Positions 55,056-64,000 of a stretch of DNA of 64,000 nt are shown in pieces. The stretch spans positions 4,679,178 to 4,743,177 of the forward strand of contig OX422203.1 of assembly GCA_949130485.1 (NCBI GenBank), written 5' to 3'. The translations under genes were made by a program, and so were the position numbers. The DNA is from Agelas oroides (Eukaryota; Porifera; Demospongiae; Agelasida; Agelasidae). A model generated the notes under the pieces. The model saw only the letters and a list, made by a program, of their open reading frames with translations. It was not told the DNA's origin and ran no database searches. Numbering within the stretch: the stretch's first letter is position 1; every line of letters starts with the position of its first letter.

Positions 55056-55955
55056 GAATTTTTTCATTGGATTTATTTCTCACTCTCTCAACCGAAACAT
55101 CATCATTCATGAGTGCCTACTGTCACTTACAGTAAGAAACATCAAGCCTCTGAATCCCAAGCTCTTGCTCTCTCAGCAAAAAATCAATACTGTTACATAG
55201 TAAATAATGTCAAGCATACATGTACTTGGTTGCTAATTATCCATCCGCCCAGTTGGAATAGCTTAATCCTATGCACGTAACTTTTAGTTTGTTATGACGG
55301 TATGCTATCACAAGTGTCCAGGAGTTGATAAGGAACCATTTCTATCACCATATTTCTCTTTGCAGAAGTGCAGAAGCTTCATTCAAGATCATATCCTCCC
55401 TCATGAAGACATAATATATGATGCCTACGTACATGCAAGAACTCTATGCTGTCGTGTTGTATGTAGTCATTTTTGTGCCTAGTAAATTTTTGTTAGACTC
55501 AGTCCTTCTTACTCCAGTGCTTGTCAGGCATACTGCAAGAAACTATATAGTGCATAATGAGAAGGCCTGGGTATGACAATGTTATTTTGTTGAGTATTGA
55601 TGGTCAGATTTTACATGCAGTTCTGATTTGCATTGACTTTGTATGGTTGAATTTTAGCTGAATAACTTCAACCAGTAAAAAATATCACTCTTTATGCAGG
55701 CTACTTTAGTAAAGTACATACAATGTCACGTACTAACATTGAAAGAAGTCGTCTAGCTAGTTCCATGCGGCAATATCCTAGCCTAGGTAAAGGCCGTGTA
55801 CATTGCACTGGAATCACATGACCGATTAGGGCGGTATCACATGGGATTGGGTGAAAACCTGTTTGTAAACCGATTTAGCACGTTTACACGTGAAGCAGTT
55901 AATTGTTTCTAAGCTGTTTCTAAACCGGTTTAGACATGTAGTGTAAACGGGGCTT
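55056..55955. other. No gene recognised
   Basis: Plus-strand frame at 55294-55482 (FSLQKCRSFIQDHILPHEDI) lies behind an acceptor-like tctttgcag, but I recognise no family. Otherwise non-coding. Confidence 0.3.
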
Positions 55956-56450
55956 ATGATGCAAATGTGGATTATCTTCGAGTCATACACATTCCACTCT
56001 TCATTGTGGCAGTCCTTGTCTTCATCTTCCTCTTACACTCCCTTGCTCCTGCTTGACCAGTGGCTGCTAGCTGGCAGTATCTCACCTGAAGCTCTCCTCA
56101 TGGGTCAACAGTGCCAGGCTGAAACTTTTCATATATTCATTCCATGCTTCCTACACAGCATAACATCGCTACTGGTCTGGACTGCTGCTTGTGCTTTGCT
56201 TTGTTCTTCTTCTAGTGTTTGGCTTTAATTTCCAGGAACACCGCAACACCAACCTGCATGCTAGCGATTCTCATGAAATCTGGCTGTGGATCAGTGGTGG
56301 ATTTTACACAAACAGGTATGTAAATGTTCTTGAAGTTTCATTTGTTCTTAACCTGATCATCCTAACTGTTGTCACTTATACTGTGTCAAACTCTTCAGGG
56401 AAAATCAGCTTATACCTGAATACACCTGGACCATCTCTGTCTCCATAGTG
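55956..56450 (+). pseudogene. Second decayed copy of the multi-TM membrane protein
   Basis: Plus-strand relic of the C-terminal membrane region. It has HIPLFIVAVLVFIFLLH, then SYTPLLLLDQWLLAGS in another frame (cf. IPYTLLLLLGQWLQ), TSLLVWTAACALL, and finally NRYVNVLEVSFVLNLIILTV (cf. QSWYLNALELSFILNLAMLA) plus VTYTVSNSSGK. Frame changes and stops between these pieces show it is dead. It points opposite to the intact gene only 2.3 kb away, so the duplication was inverted. Confidence 0.8.
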
Positions 56451-58710
56451 TTAGCTACATTCATTTGAATCCTTATACTTTTCAGCTGGCAAATGTGACA
56501 TACCTTCAATACCTTAAAGGAAAGTGCACGGCTTTGGAAGAAGCAACGATGATCTGAAATGGAGCTGACCTGAGGTCTCCTACGGACTCCCTGCCAGACC
56601 AACTGATAAACCCAGAACAGACCATTCCACGTTCCACATGAACATGCCACTGCTGAGCCAACAAAAGGAGTTAGTAAAGCACAGAGAGGGCTAATTCCTC
56701 CATAATTTTTTTATATCCATTAACTAGACTATTTAAGCCCCAATCAAACTTAGTTGATTAGGAACATGTTTCACTATGCTGTATGTGGAATGGTAGTTTC
56801 ACTTGCGTATAAACAACTTTACCTGAACATGTAAACTTTGTAACCATTGGTATGCCCCGCTCAAACGTGATAAAGAACATGATTTAGTTTTAGCATGCTG
56901 AAAGAAGTACATTACTTGCACTTGTGTAAATAATTATCAGTAGTGTAGCCATGATACTGATAGATGGGGGAAACACCGTGCTGATCATACTTAATCACAC
57001 ACGGTGCAGAGCCTCTAATCAGTTTATTATTTATGCGACACCGGAGTTGTTTCATTCATGGCTTCATGCACATGTTGGGTGAGGGAGGGGTAAGAGCATT
57101 TGTATACAAAATAAAGAGGTCACAGTTACTGTTTGTTCCCAGGTTATTCCCACCAATCCTGACCACTTGTAGTAGGTAGCTATGCATAGTAGATTATTGT
57201 ATGTGATCAAAACCTGGTTGGTTGGGAAGTGAGACTGAAAGCTGACACATGTAGCAGCCGAATGTGGGTAGAGCTATAACTATAATAGTCTATTAATGAA
57301 TCAGTCAATATAAGGGTTTAGTAACCGAGTTCTGTTTTATGAGTATATAGAACTGTGTGGTCTTACTGATCATTGTGTAATAACATGACATTAAACTTGT
57401 AGCAAAATTAAGCCAGAACTATCTCACAGTGTATTATGTTATGCATAGCTAATCAATGTTCATTGTAGTACCATTGTATCATTCTAAGGTGTGTTTGTGT
57501 CAGTGGAATATATTATACATGTTGAATCTAAATCATATTTCTCTTCAAAAACTGAATTTACCAGAAAACAAGACACATGCAGTCTTGCAACCATGCCAGT
57601 GCTAGAGAAATATGCTGAGAAAACACTATGTACCACATACAAGCAGTGCAAAATTCACCCACAGTGAAGTATCCCTGTCCCTTTTCCAATTCATACATAC
57701 TGCATAATTATAGGAATGATTCTGTTATGGTGACATAATATTATTTTCCAACACATGCAGGATCCTGCATGGCGTTATAACATTGCATGGTTGCAGACTA
57801 GCTAAATGCCATATTGCTTCAGCCGAAAATAAATAATGCCCTCTATACCACCTGTGCAGTACATTGTGTACATATAGAGGATTGTAATGCAGGATGCAGG
57901 AGCCCTTGGGTCTGATTCCAGTTGACTGTCAGCTTTTCACTTCTTCCTCATTTCACCTGATAACATCAAAATATGTTCTTAATTACAGACTACACACTTT
58001 TCAGCTACATGTAGCTACATGTAGCTATGCCACGTGCAGCAGCACTGATGTTATTAAGAATAGCTTGTAGATGCCCTTATCATACTGGTAGTGGAATATG
58101 TGGTGCTATATATCTTATACAGTTGCTAGAAAGGAACACTGTGCAGAGCTGGACAGTGCTTACAGTCACTGGCTAGGGTTCAAGATGCAAAGACATTTCA
58201 AGATCAAGTATTGCTGCTAATACTGAACTGATGCCTCCCACTGTTGGTTCTTACCTTGTAATTATATAAAGGACTTACCATGTGGATATCAGCACTTGTA
58301 ATTTTATAGCCTCTGCCTGTACATGTACAGGCAGTGGTTGTATATATGTCATTTTTCAAGGAGTCCTACAAATGACAATGAGATGTTTTGGTTGCTCTGT
58401 AGGCACATGACTTACGCTTACATCTGGCTACAGTATGTAATGCCAGGTATATATGCATAACATGTCATTGAGTGGGGTAGGTTTAATAATTCAGCAAGAA
58501 ACAACACAACAAAACTTGGGTAGATACAAACCAAACTCTTAGTTATCATCAGAGGCATCAAAAATGCATTAGTAATCAAATACAGCTTCTCAACAACAAG
58601 TACCTTAATGAGATAGTTAATCACATTAATTTTGTCTGTACATGGCTAATTATTTTACTGTAGGTTAATTAGGGATCAGTTCACTTGGTGTCAAGCAAAT
58701 CGAGTGGAGA
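56451..58710. other. No gene recognised
   Basis: AT-rich intergenic sequence downstream (minus strand) of the large membrane gene. Contains a tandem agctacatgt triplet at 58002-58028 and a small palindrome gcctgtacatgtacaggc at 58315-58332. No AATAAA noticed immediately after the stop at 58711. Confidence 0.35.
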
Positions 58711-61700
58711 TCACAGTTCACGAAGATTAACTTCAGTATGAGTAACAATATTTGGAGTAACTCCACACTGCTGCTCTAGATTGCCCGGATTATCTTCACG
58801 TTTTTCATGGCACTTTCCATTTTCATGATGACACAGTATGTTTTGCACTTTTGATTTGATTCGCAGGTAAATGTGATGGGTGACAATCCCGACAAAGGTG
58901 AGAAAGGCTATGCCAACTGAGGTATATGCAACAGCAGACTGACTTCCTCCAGACTGCTTCACATGTTGGGTGGCAGCAGCAAGCATAGCAAGGTTGAGAA
59001 TGAATGACAGCTCAAGAGCATTCAGGTACCAACTTTGGTATACCTTGCCGCACAAAGCTAACCATATGAAAATTCCAAAAGTAGTTAAGGAAACGACAAG
59101 AAGGTTGACACTATTATTTCCACTAATGTTGAAAGCAAAGGCAAGAAACAAAGCACAGCGAACCAAAAGCAACAGCCCTGTCCAGTATCGATGCTTTGGC
59201 TTGTATGGGGCGTGGTAGGTGTCCAGGATTGCTTTCAGTTTTGGATTCCTGACCCAGGATAACAGGCAAAGGTGAGACTTAGTCTGTAGCCACTGGCCAA
59301 GGAGAAGAAGCAGTGTGTATGGTATGAATAGGAAAAGCAAGAAGAGCATTGCTACCAGGGCAAGAGGGATGTACTTGGCCAAAGACACATTTGCATCACG
59401 GATCCAAACCACTACTGAATTCTTGTCTGGGTAGTGGAGAACAGTGAGGGAGAGTGCAGCAATGATTGTGCGTAGCACCTTTGCATAAGACAGGAGGAAG
59501 AGGGTTGTCAGGACAGGAACTGGGCTGGAGCCAAGAAGCTTTGTCACTGTTACTGAACGGTGGCTAATGTAAACCAAAAATCCCACTATCACCCAAATAT
59601 AGACTGGAAATACCAAATCCAGCCATGTTTTGGCATATGCATCCATCCCATTATAGAAGCATGTCTGAATGCCAAGGTCTAGGTTTAGCCAGGCTATGAA
59701 GATGGTGGTTGGATGGTTTGAGGACTGTGGTAAGAAGATGTAATAGTTTGCTTCAACAATATTGGCATAGAAGATCAGTCCATGGAGAGCCCCAGCTGCT
59801 ACTGTGAGATGGAGGAGGAAGAGCAAGATGACTAGAAGTACACCAGCCGTTGCGAATGGAATGAGCAGAGCTAGATAATTGTTATTGCACTCTTTGCATT
59901 GGGAGCTGCCCAGGACAAGACTAAGTCCTTCTTTACACTTCCCACACAGCAGCCCGGAATGTTTGAAACTACATTGCTCATCAGGGTCATTCAAGTTGAT
60001 GTACTTGCTTTCACTGATACAGTAGTCAAGTGGACAATAAGGATGATGAATAAACCCTTCTGGAGTTCCATTGGTATATGATACACCCTGCAGCCAGAAT
60101 GTACTGCTAGAATTTCGAAAGATTGCTTGTCTGTCTATCTTGCAAGAGTTTGTGTACTGCCAGAGTCTGTGGTCACAGATACATTCACCAGTAAAGTTGG
60201 ATTGCTCAAATCCAATTGGGCAACTCTCAAATGTGACATTTACAGTAAGGTATACTGTATCTCCTGACCTATTGCTTGGGTAGAGCTCTAGTTTGTTAAA
60301 AAGGTTCTTTGGTGTTACTGAGTAGTTTCTGCTGGTACAGTTTTCTCCTGTCTCATATGAGATGGTTTCTGACATGTTCAAAATATGACCTGAACGTACT
60401 GTGGTGTGAATCAGTGCAGGAATTGCTGAGACTGACTGATCAATAGCAATCACAGAAACCTCAACCTGTTGACCTGGATAGATGCTTCTCGACTGAGTTG
60501 TTTCTTTGCAGTTCCACTCACTCTTGTCGCAGAAGCAAAGCTGTGTAGGGTCAGAGGAAATGGAGTGGCCCTTGTCACCATATCCTTGTAGTATTGACAT
60601 GTTGAAAAGCTGCAGTGCACTTGTATATTTGTCTGATGTGAAGCTACACTTATCCAGCAAACCACCATAGAGAACACTTCCTCTCACTCCAGCAGAATTT
60701 TTCTCAAAGACTAGTGGGGTTGTATTGAGGTCAAGCAATTGGTCGTTGTGAACATGAAAGAAGCATTCACTTCGGGAAGGTACATCTACAACATATATTG
60801 CACCACCAAACTCAGTTGCATTATTGCCTTGGAATTGTACATGTGCTGTTTGATGCAGGCTGAAACTTGAATTAACATCAAAATATTGTGCTCCACCTCG
60901 CAGTGCCATGTTGTTGAGGTAACTAGACCTGTCATGTGCTAATGTGAGGTTACTGCTCTCTGAGTAGACTCCACCACCATATTTTGCTGAGTTAAAAATG
61001 AAGGAGCTGCTTCCTTGAAGGATCAAAGCACTGGAGGATGCATGGATTGCAGCACCTTTTCTTCCTGCTGATTCATCCTTGCCACTGAACTCTGCTACAC
61101 TGTCCCTAACATAAATTGCTCCTCCTCCTGACTCAGCTGTATTGTTCATGAAGCAGTTGATTCCATCAATGTCTGCATTGCTGTCACCAATGAACATTCC
61201 TCCACCACTAACTGCTGAATTACTCTTGAAGGTTGTTGAGCCATTCATGTTTAGTGTGCTGTGTACTACTGTAAATCCTCCTCCATGGTTATGGGCAGAA
61301 TTAGTAATGAAAGTGTTTTCTCCTGGGAGGTTTACAGTGCAGTCAAACGTATAGAATCCTCCACCTTCTGCTGCCTTGTTACCCTCAAATGTGTTCTGTC
61401 CACCAAGTTGGAAACTGCTTTGAAATGCAGAGATACCTCCACCAGTTTCTTTCGCTGAATTATTCTGGTAGTTGCTTGATCCAAGAAAACTAACTACACT
61501 GCCATCCCTAGTGTAGATTCCTCCTCCATCTCTTTCTGCATGGTTTCCAGTTATGGAGCTGGTTCCAAGAAACTTCAAAACATTTCTTGCAGCATATATA
61601 CCACCACCAGCATAGTTAGCCTTATTACCTCTGAAAGTGCTGGAGCCATTGAATTCAAAGGTACTGTTGTCTGTGTAAATCCCACCACCAAACACTGCAA

Positions 61701-64000
61701 TATTCATCTCAAATCTGCTTCCCTCTGTGATGCTCACATGACTCCAGCATGCATGCAACCCCCCACCAGTTGTTGCTGTATTGTATTCAAAGGTATTGTT
61801 ACCAGTTAGACTAGCTGTGACAGCATATGAATAGATTCCTCCTCCACTGACATGTGCTCTGTTGGCCCTGAATGTGTTCACTCCATCCAAGCTAAGTGTG
61901 CTATTAGCTATGGCATATATTCCCCCTCCTTCCCCTGCGGAATTAGCAATGAATGTGTTGTTGCCAGCACAAATAAAGAATGTTCGTCTCATGAAGATCC
62001 CTCCACCATAATATGTAGCAACATTCCTTTCAACCATATTTTGGCCATCACTGTTAAAGGTATTATTGTCTGAGTAGATTCCTCCACCAAGTTGGGCAGT
62101 GTTATTACTGATTGTGAGGTTTGCACTGAAGTTTAGGTTGCTGTTCTCTTCATACATTCCTCCTCCATCTAGTTGAGCCACATTACCACTCAGCAAACCA
62201 GTGCCACTGAATCCCATGTTAGACTCAAGCACATATATACTGCCACCCTTAAATCCTGCCCTGTTGGCAGTAAAGGTACTGTTTCTAGTGATGTCAACAC
62301 TGCTGCTCTGTGCACTGACTCCTCCACCATCACGACTAGCTGAGTTGCCACTGAAAGTGGTGTTTCCACTGATGGTCACACTGCTATAGTCCCGTGCACT
62401 CACTCCTCCACCATCCCTACCAGCTGAGTTACCACTGAAAGTGGTGCTCCCACTAATGTTCACATTGCTACTGTACCTAGCATGGACTCCTCCACCATCA
62501 TTAGTAGCTGAGCTACCACTGAAAGTGGTGTTCCCAATGATGTACACATCACTACGGCCCTGTGCACTCACTCCTCCACCATTCCTACTAGCTGAGTTGC
62601 CACTGAAAGTGGTGTTTCCACTGATGTCCACAATGCTACTGTACCATGCACTGATTCCTCCACCATCCCATCTAGCTGAGTTACCACTGAAAGTGGTGTT
62701 CCCAGTGATGGTCACATTGCTACTCCTATGTGCACTCACTCCTCCACCATTCCAACTAGCTGAGTTACCACTGAAGGTAGTGTTCCCACTTATGTACACA
62801 TTGCTACTGTCCAGGGCAATCACTCCACCATTCATACCAGCTGAGTTACCACTGAAAGTGGTGCTCCCACTAAAGTTCACATTGCTACTGTACCTAGCAT
62901 GGACTCCTCCACCATCGTTAGTAGCTGAGTTGCCACTGAAAGTGGTGCTCCCACTGATGTCCACAATGCTACTGTACCATGCACCGATTCCTCCACCATC
63001 CCATCTAGCTGAGTTACCACTGAAAGTGGTGTTCCCAGTGATGGTCACATTGCTACTCCTATGTGCACTCACTCCTCCACCATTCCAACTAGCTGAGTTA
63101 CCACTGAAGGTAGTGTTCCCACTTATGTACACATTGCTACTGTCCAGGGCAATCACTCCACCATTCATACCAGCTGAGTTACCACTGAAAGTGGTGCTCC
63201 CACTAAAGTTCACATTGCTACTGTACCTAGCATGGACTCCTCCACCATCGTTAGTAGCTGAGTTGCCACTGAAAGTGGTGCTCCCACTGATGGTCACATT
63301 GCTACTGTACCTAGCATGGACTCCTCCACCATCATTAGTAGCTGAGCTACCACTGAAAGTGGTGCTCCCAGTGATGGTCACACTGCTATTGTCCCGTGCA
63401 CTCACTCCTCCACCATCCCTACCAGCTGAGTTACCACTGAAAGTGGTGCTCCCACTAATGTTCACATTGCTACTGTACCTAGCATGGACTCCTCCACCAT
63501 CATTAGTAGCTGAGCTACCACTGAAAGTGGTGTTCCCAATGATGTACACATCACTACGGTCCTGTGCACTCACTCCTCCACCCCAACTAGCTGAGTTGCC
63601 ACTGAAAGTGGTGTTCCCACTGATGTCCACAATGCTACTGTACCATGCACTGATTCCTCCACCATCCCATCTAGCTGAGTTACCACTGAAAGTGGTGTTC
63701 CCAGTGATGGTCACATTGCTACTCCTATGTGCACTCACTCCTCCACCATTCCAACTAGCTGAGTTACCACTGAAGGTAGTGTTCCCACTTATGTACACAT
63801 TGCTACTGTCCAGGGCAATCACTCCACCATTCCTACCAGCTGAGCTATTACTGAAAGTGGTGCTCCCACTAAAGTTCACACTGCTACTGTACCTAGCATG
63901 GACTCCTCCACCATTCCTACTAGCTGAATTGCCACTGAAAGTGGTGCTCCCACTGATGTTCACATTGCTACTGTACCTAGCATGGACTCCTCCACCATCA
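58711..64000 (-). CDS. Pmp-like beta-helix repeat, multi-TM membrane protein (5' partial)
   Basis: One uninterrupted frame of about 1,760 codons from the right edge to the stop. Roughly the first 1,050 visible residues are repeats of about 28 aa built on TTFSGNSA-x-x-GGGV: the FxxN and GGG[AIV] pair of chlamydial polymorphic outer-membrane proteins, which folds as a right-handed beta-helix. The N-terminal-most 20 units are almost identical; later ones diverge. A Cys-rich stretch follows (CFCDKSEWNC; CPLDYC; HSGLLCGKCKEGLS; CKECNNN, about 1180-1360). Then come 8-9 hydrophobic helices (from YLALLIPFATAGVLLVILLF) and a hydrophilic tail ending EVNLREL. Inferred: a cell-surface protein with a large ectodomain for adhesion or recognition. 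No introns seen. Signal peptide and start lie outside the window. Confidence 0.88.
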   Translation of the reverse strand, partial: DGGGVHARYSSNVNISGSTTFSGNSASRNGGGVHARYSSSVNFSGSTTFSNSSAGRNGGVIALDSSNVYISGNTTFSGNSASWNGGGVSAHRSSNVTITGNTTFSGNSARWDGGGISAWYSSIVDISGNTTFSGNSASWGGGVSAQDRSDVYIIGNTTFSGSSATNDGGGVHARYSSNVNISGSTTFSGNSAGRDGGGVSARDNSSVTITGSTTFSGSSATNDGGGVHARYSSNVTISGSTTFSGNSATNDGGGVHARYSSNVNFSGSTTFSGNSAGMNGGVIALDSSNVYISGNTTFSGNSASWNGGGVSAHRSSNVTITGNTTFSGNSARWDGGGIGAWYSSIVDISGSTTFSGNSATNDGGGVHARYSSNVNFSGSTTFSGNSAGMNGGVIALDSSNVYISGNTTFSGNSASWNGGGVSAHRSSNVTITGNTTFSGNSARWDGGGISAWYSSIVDISGNTTFSGNSASRNGGGVSAQGRSDVYIIGNTTFSGSSATNDGGGVHARYSSNVNISGSTTFSGNSAGRDGGGVSARDYSSVTISGNTTFSGNSASRDGGGVSAQSSSVDITRNSTFTANRAGFKGGSIYVLESNMGFSGTGLLSGNVAQLDGGGMYEENSNLNFSANLTISNNTAQLGGGIYSDNNTFNSDGQNMVERNVATYYGGGIFMRRTFFICAGNNTFIANSAGEGGGIYAIANSTLSLDGVNTFRANRAHVSGGGIYSYAVTASLTGNNTFEYNTATTGGGLHACWSHVSITEGSRFEMNIAVFGGGIYTDNSTFEFNGSSTFRGNKANYAGGGIYAARNVLKFLGTSSITGNHAERDGGGIYTRDGSVVSFLGSSNYQNNSAKETGGGISAFQSSFQLGGQNTFEGNKAAEGGGFYTFDCTVNLPGENTFITNSAHNHGGGFTVVHSTLNMNGSTTFKSNSAVSGGGMFIGDSNADIDGINCFMNNTAESGGGAIYVRDSVAEFSGKDESAGRKGAAIHASSSALILQGSSSFIFNSAKYGGGVYSESSNLTLAHDRSSYLNNMALRGGAQYFDVNSSFSLHQTAHVQFQGNNATEFGGAIYVVDVPSRSECFFHVHNDQLLDLNTTPLVFEKNSAGVRGSVLYGGLLDKCSFTSDKYTSALQLFNMSILQGYGDKGHSISSDPTQLCFCDKSEWNCKETTQSRSIYPGQQVEVSVIAIDQSVSAIPALIHTTVRSGHILNMSETISYETGENCTSRNYSVTPKNLFNKLELYPSNRSGDTVYLTVNVTFESCPIGFEQSNFTGECICDHRLWQYTNSCKIDRQAIFRNSSSTFWLQGVSYTNGTPEGFIHHPYCPLDYCISESKYINLNDPDEQCSFKHSGLLCGKCKEGLSLVLGSSQCKECNNNYLALLIPFATAGVLLVILLFLLHLTVAAGALHGLIFYANIVEANYYIFLPQSSNHPTTIFIAWLNLDLGIQTCFYNGMDAYAKTWLDLVFPVYIWVIVGFLVYISHRSVTVTKLLGSSPVPVLTTLFLLSYAKVLRTIIAALSLTVLHYPDKNSVVVWIRDANVSLAKYIPLALVAMLFLLFLFIPYTLLLLLGQWLQTKSHLCLLSWVRNPKLKAILDTYHAPYKPKHRYWTGLLLLVRCALFLAFAFNISGNNSVNLLVVSLTTFGIFIWLALCGKVYQSWYLNALELSFILNLAMLAAATQHVKQSGGSQSAVAYTSVGIAFLTFVGIVTHHIYLRIKSKVQNILCHHENGKCHEKREDNPGNLEQQCGVTPNIVTHTEVNLREL
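62300..64000. repeat. 84-bp coding tandem with higher-order blocks
   Basis: Within the Pmp-like gene the 84-bp unit (28 codons) is repeated about 20 times. Four-unit blocks beginning gtaccatgca recur at 62641, 62974 and 63640, that is at 333 and 666 bp, twice the same period. One-codon deletions (GGV for GGGV) travel with the blocks, showing duplication of whole blocks by unequal exchange. Confidence 0.9.

Overview
The window is eukaryotic nuclear DNA from an animal. It has spliced genes with GT-AG introns, a receptor tyrosine kinase with a single membrane span, a mitochondrial glycine-cleavage T-protein in at least seven exons, a long CA microsatellite and very dense small transposons. A large intronless gene pairs chlamydial-Pmp-like beta-helix repeats with a multi-pass membrane domain and has decayed relatives nearby. 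Together with short sponge-style repeat proteins this suggests an early-branching marine invertebrate. My best guess is a demosponge, inferred from gene style rather than proven.

Layout: (1) 1-11.5 kb, minus strand: seven phase-compatible exons of a receptor tyrosine kinase, from the juxtamembrane and TM segment through the activation loop. The end of the kinase domain lies off the left edge or was not found. Penelope-like retroelement debris and hAT-like and other MITEs fill its introns. (2) 11.5-18.5 kb: MITEs, tRNA-like SINE heads, a 5'-truncated LINE tail and a decayed copy of the Pmp/multi-TM gene. (3) 18.9-22.4 kb: two oppositely oriented GGTTAT-rich minisatellites flank a KDZ transposase fragment and a PHD-finger exon; the right one is split by a TA-flanked MITE. 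(4) 23.1-24.1 kb: an intronless LigB-type extradiol dioxygenase-like gene. (5) 24.7-29 kb: perfect hairpin MITEs, inverted Penelope-like ends with hammerhead-like cores, and a hAT transposase tail. (6) 30.1-51.0 kb, minus strand: the AMT (T-protein) gene, whose 1.1 kb of coding sequence is spread over 20.8 kb because its introns are loaded with foldback elements. (7) 51-58.7 kb: mostly non-coding, with a Helitron-like fragment, a SINE and a second Pmp/multi-TM pseudogene. (8) 58.7 kb to the right edge, minus strand: the open Pmp-repeat multi-TM gene, 5' end off the window.

The main non-genic story is a family of TAGCCTCGTTCCCAGG...CTA inverted-repeat elements, from 27 to 635 bp. Three copies have perfect 9-bp target-site duplications, which points to a Mutator-like transposase acting in trans. 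Several other foldback families, two of them nested in one another, complete the picture. No prokaryotic operon, CRISPR array, rRNA or confident functional tRNA was seen.
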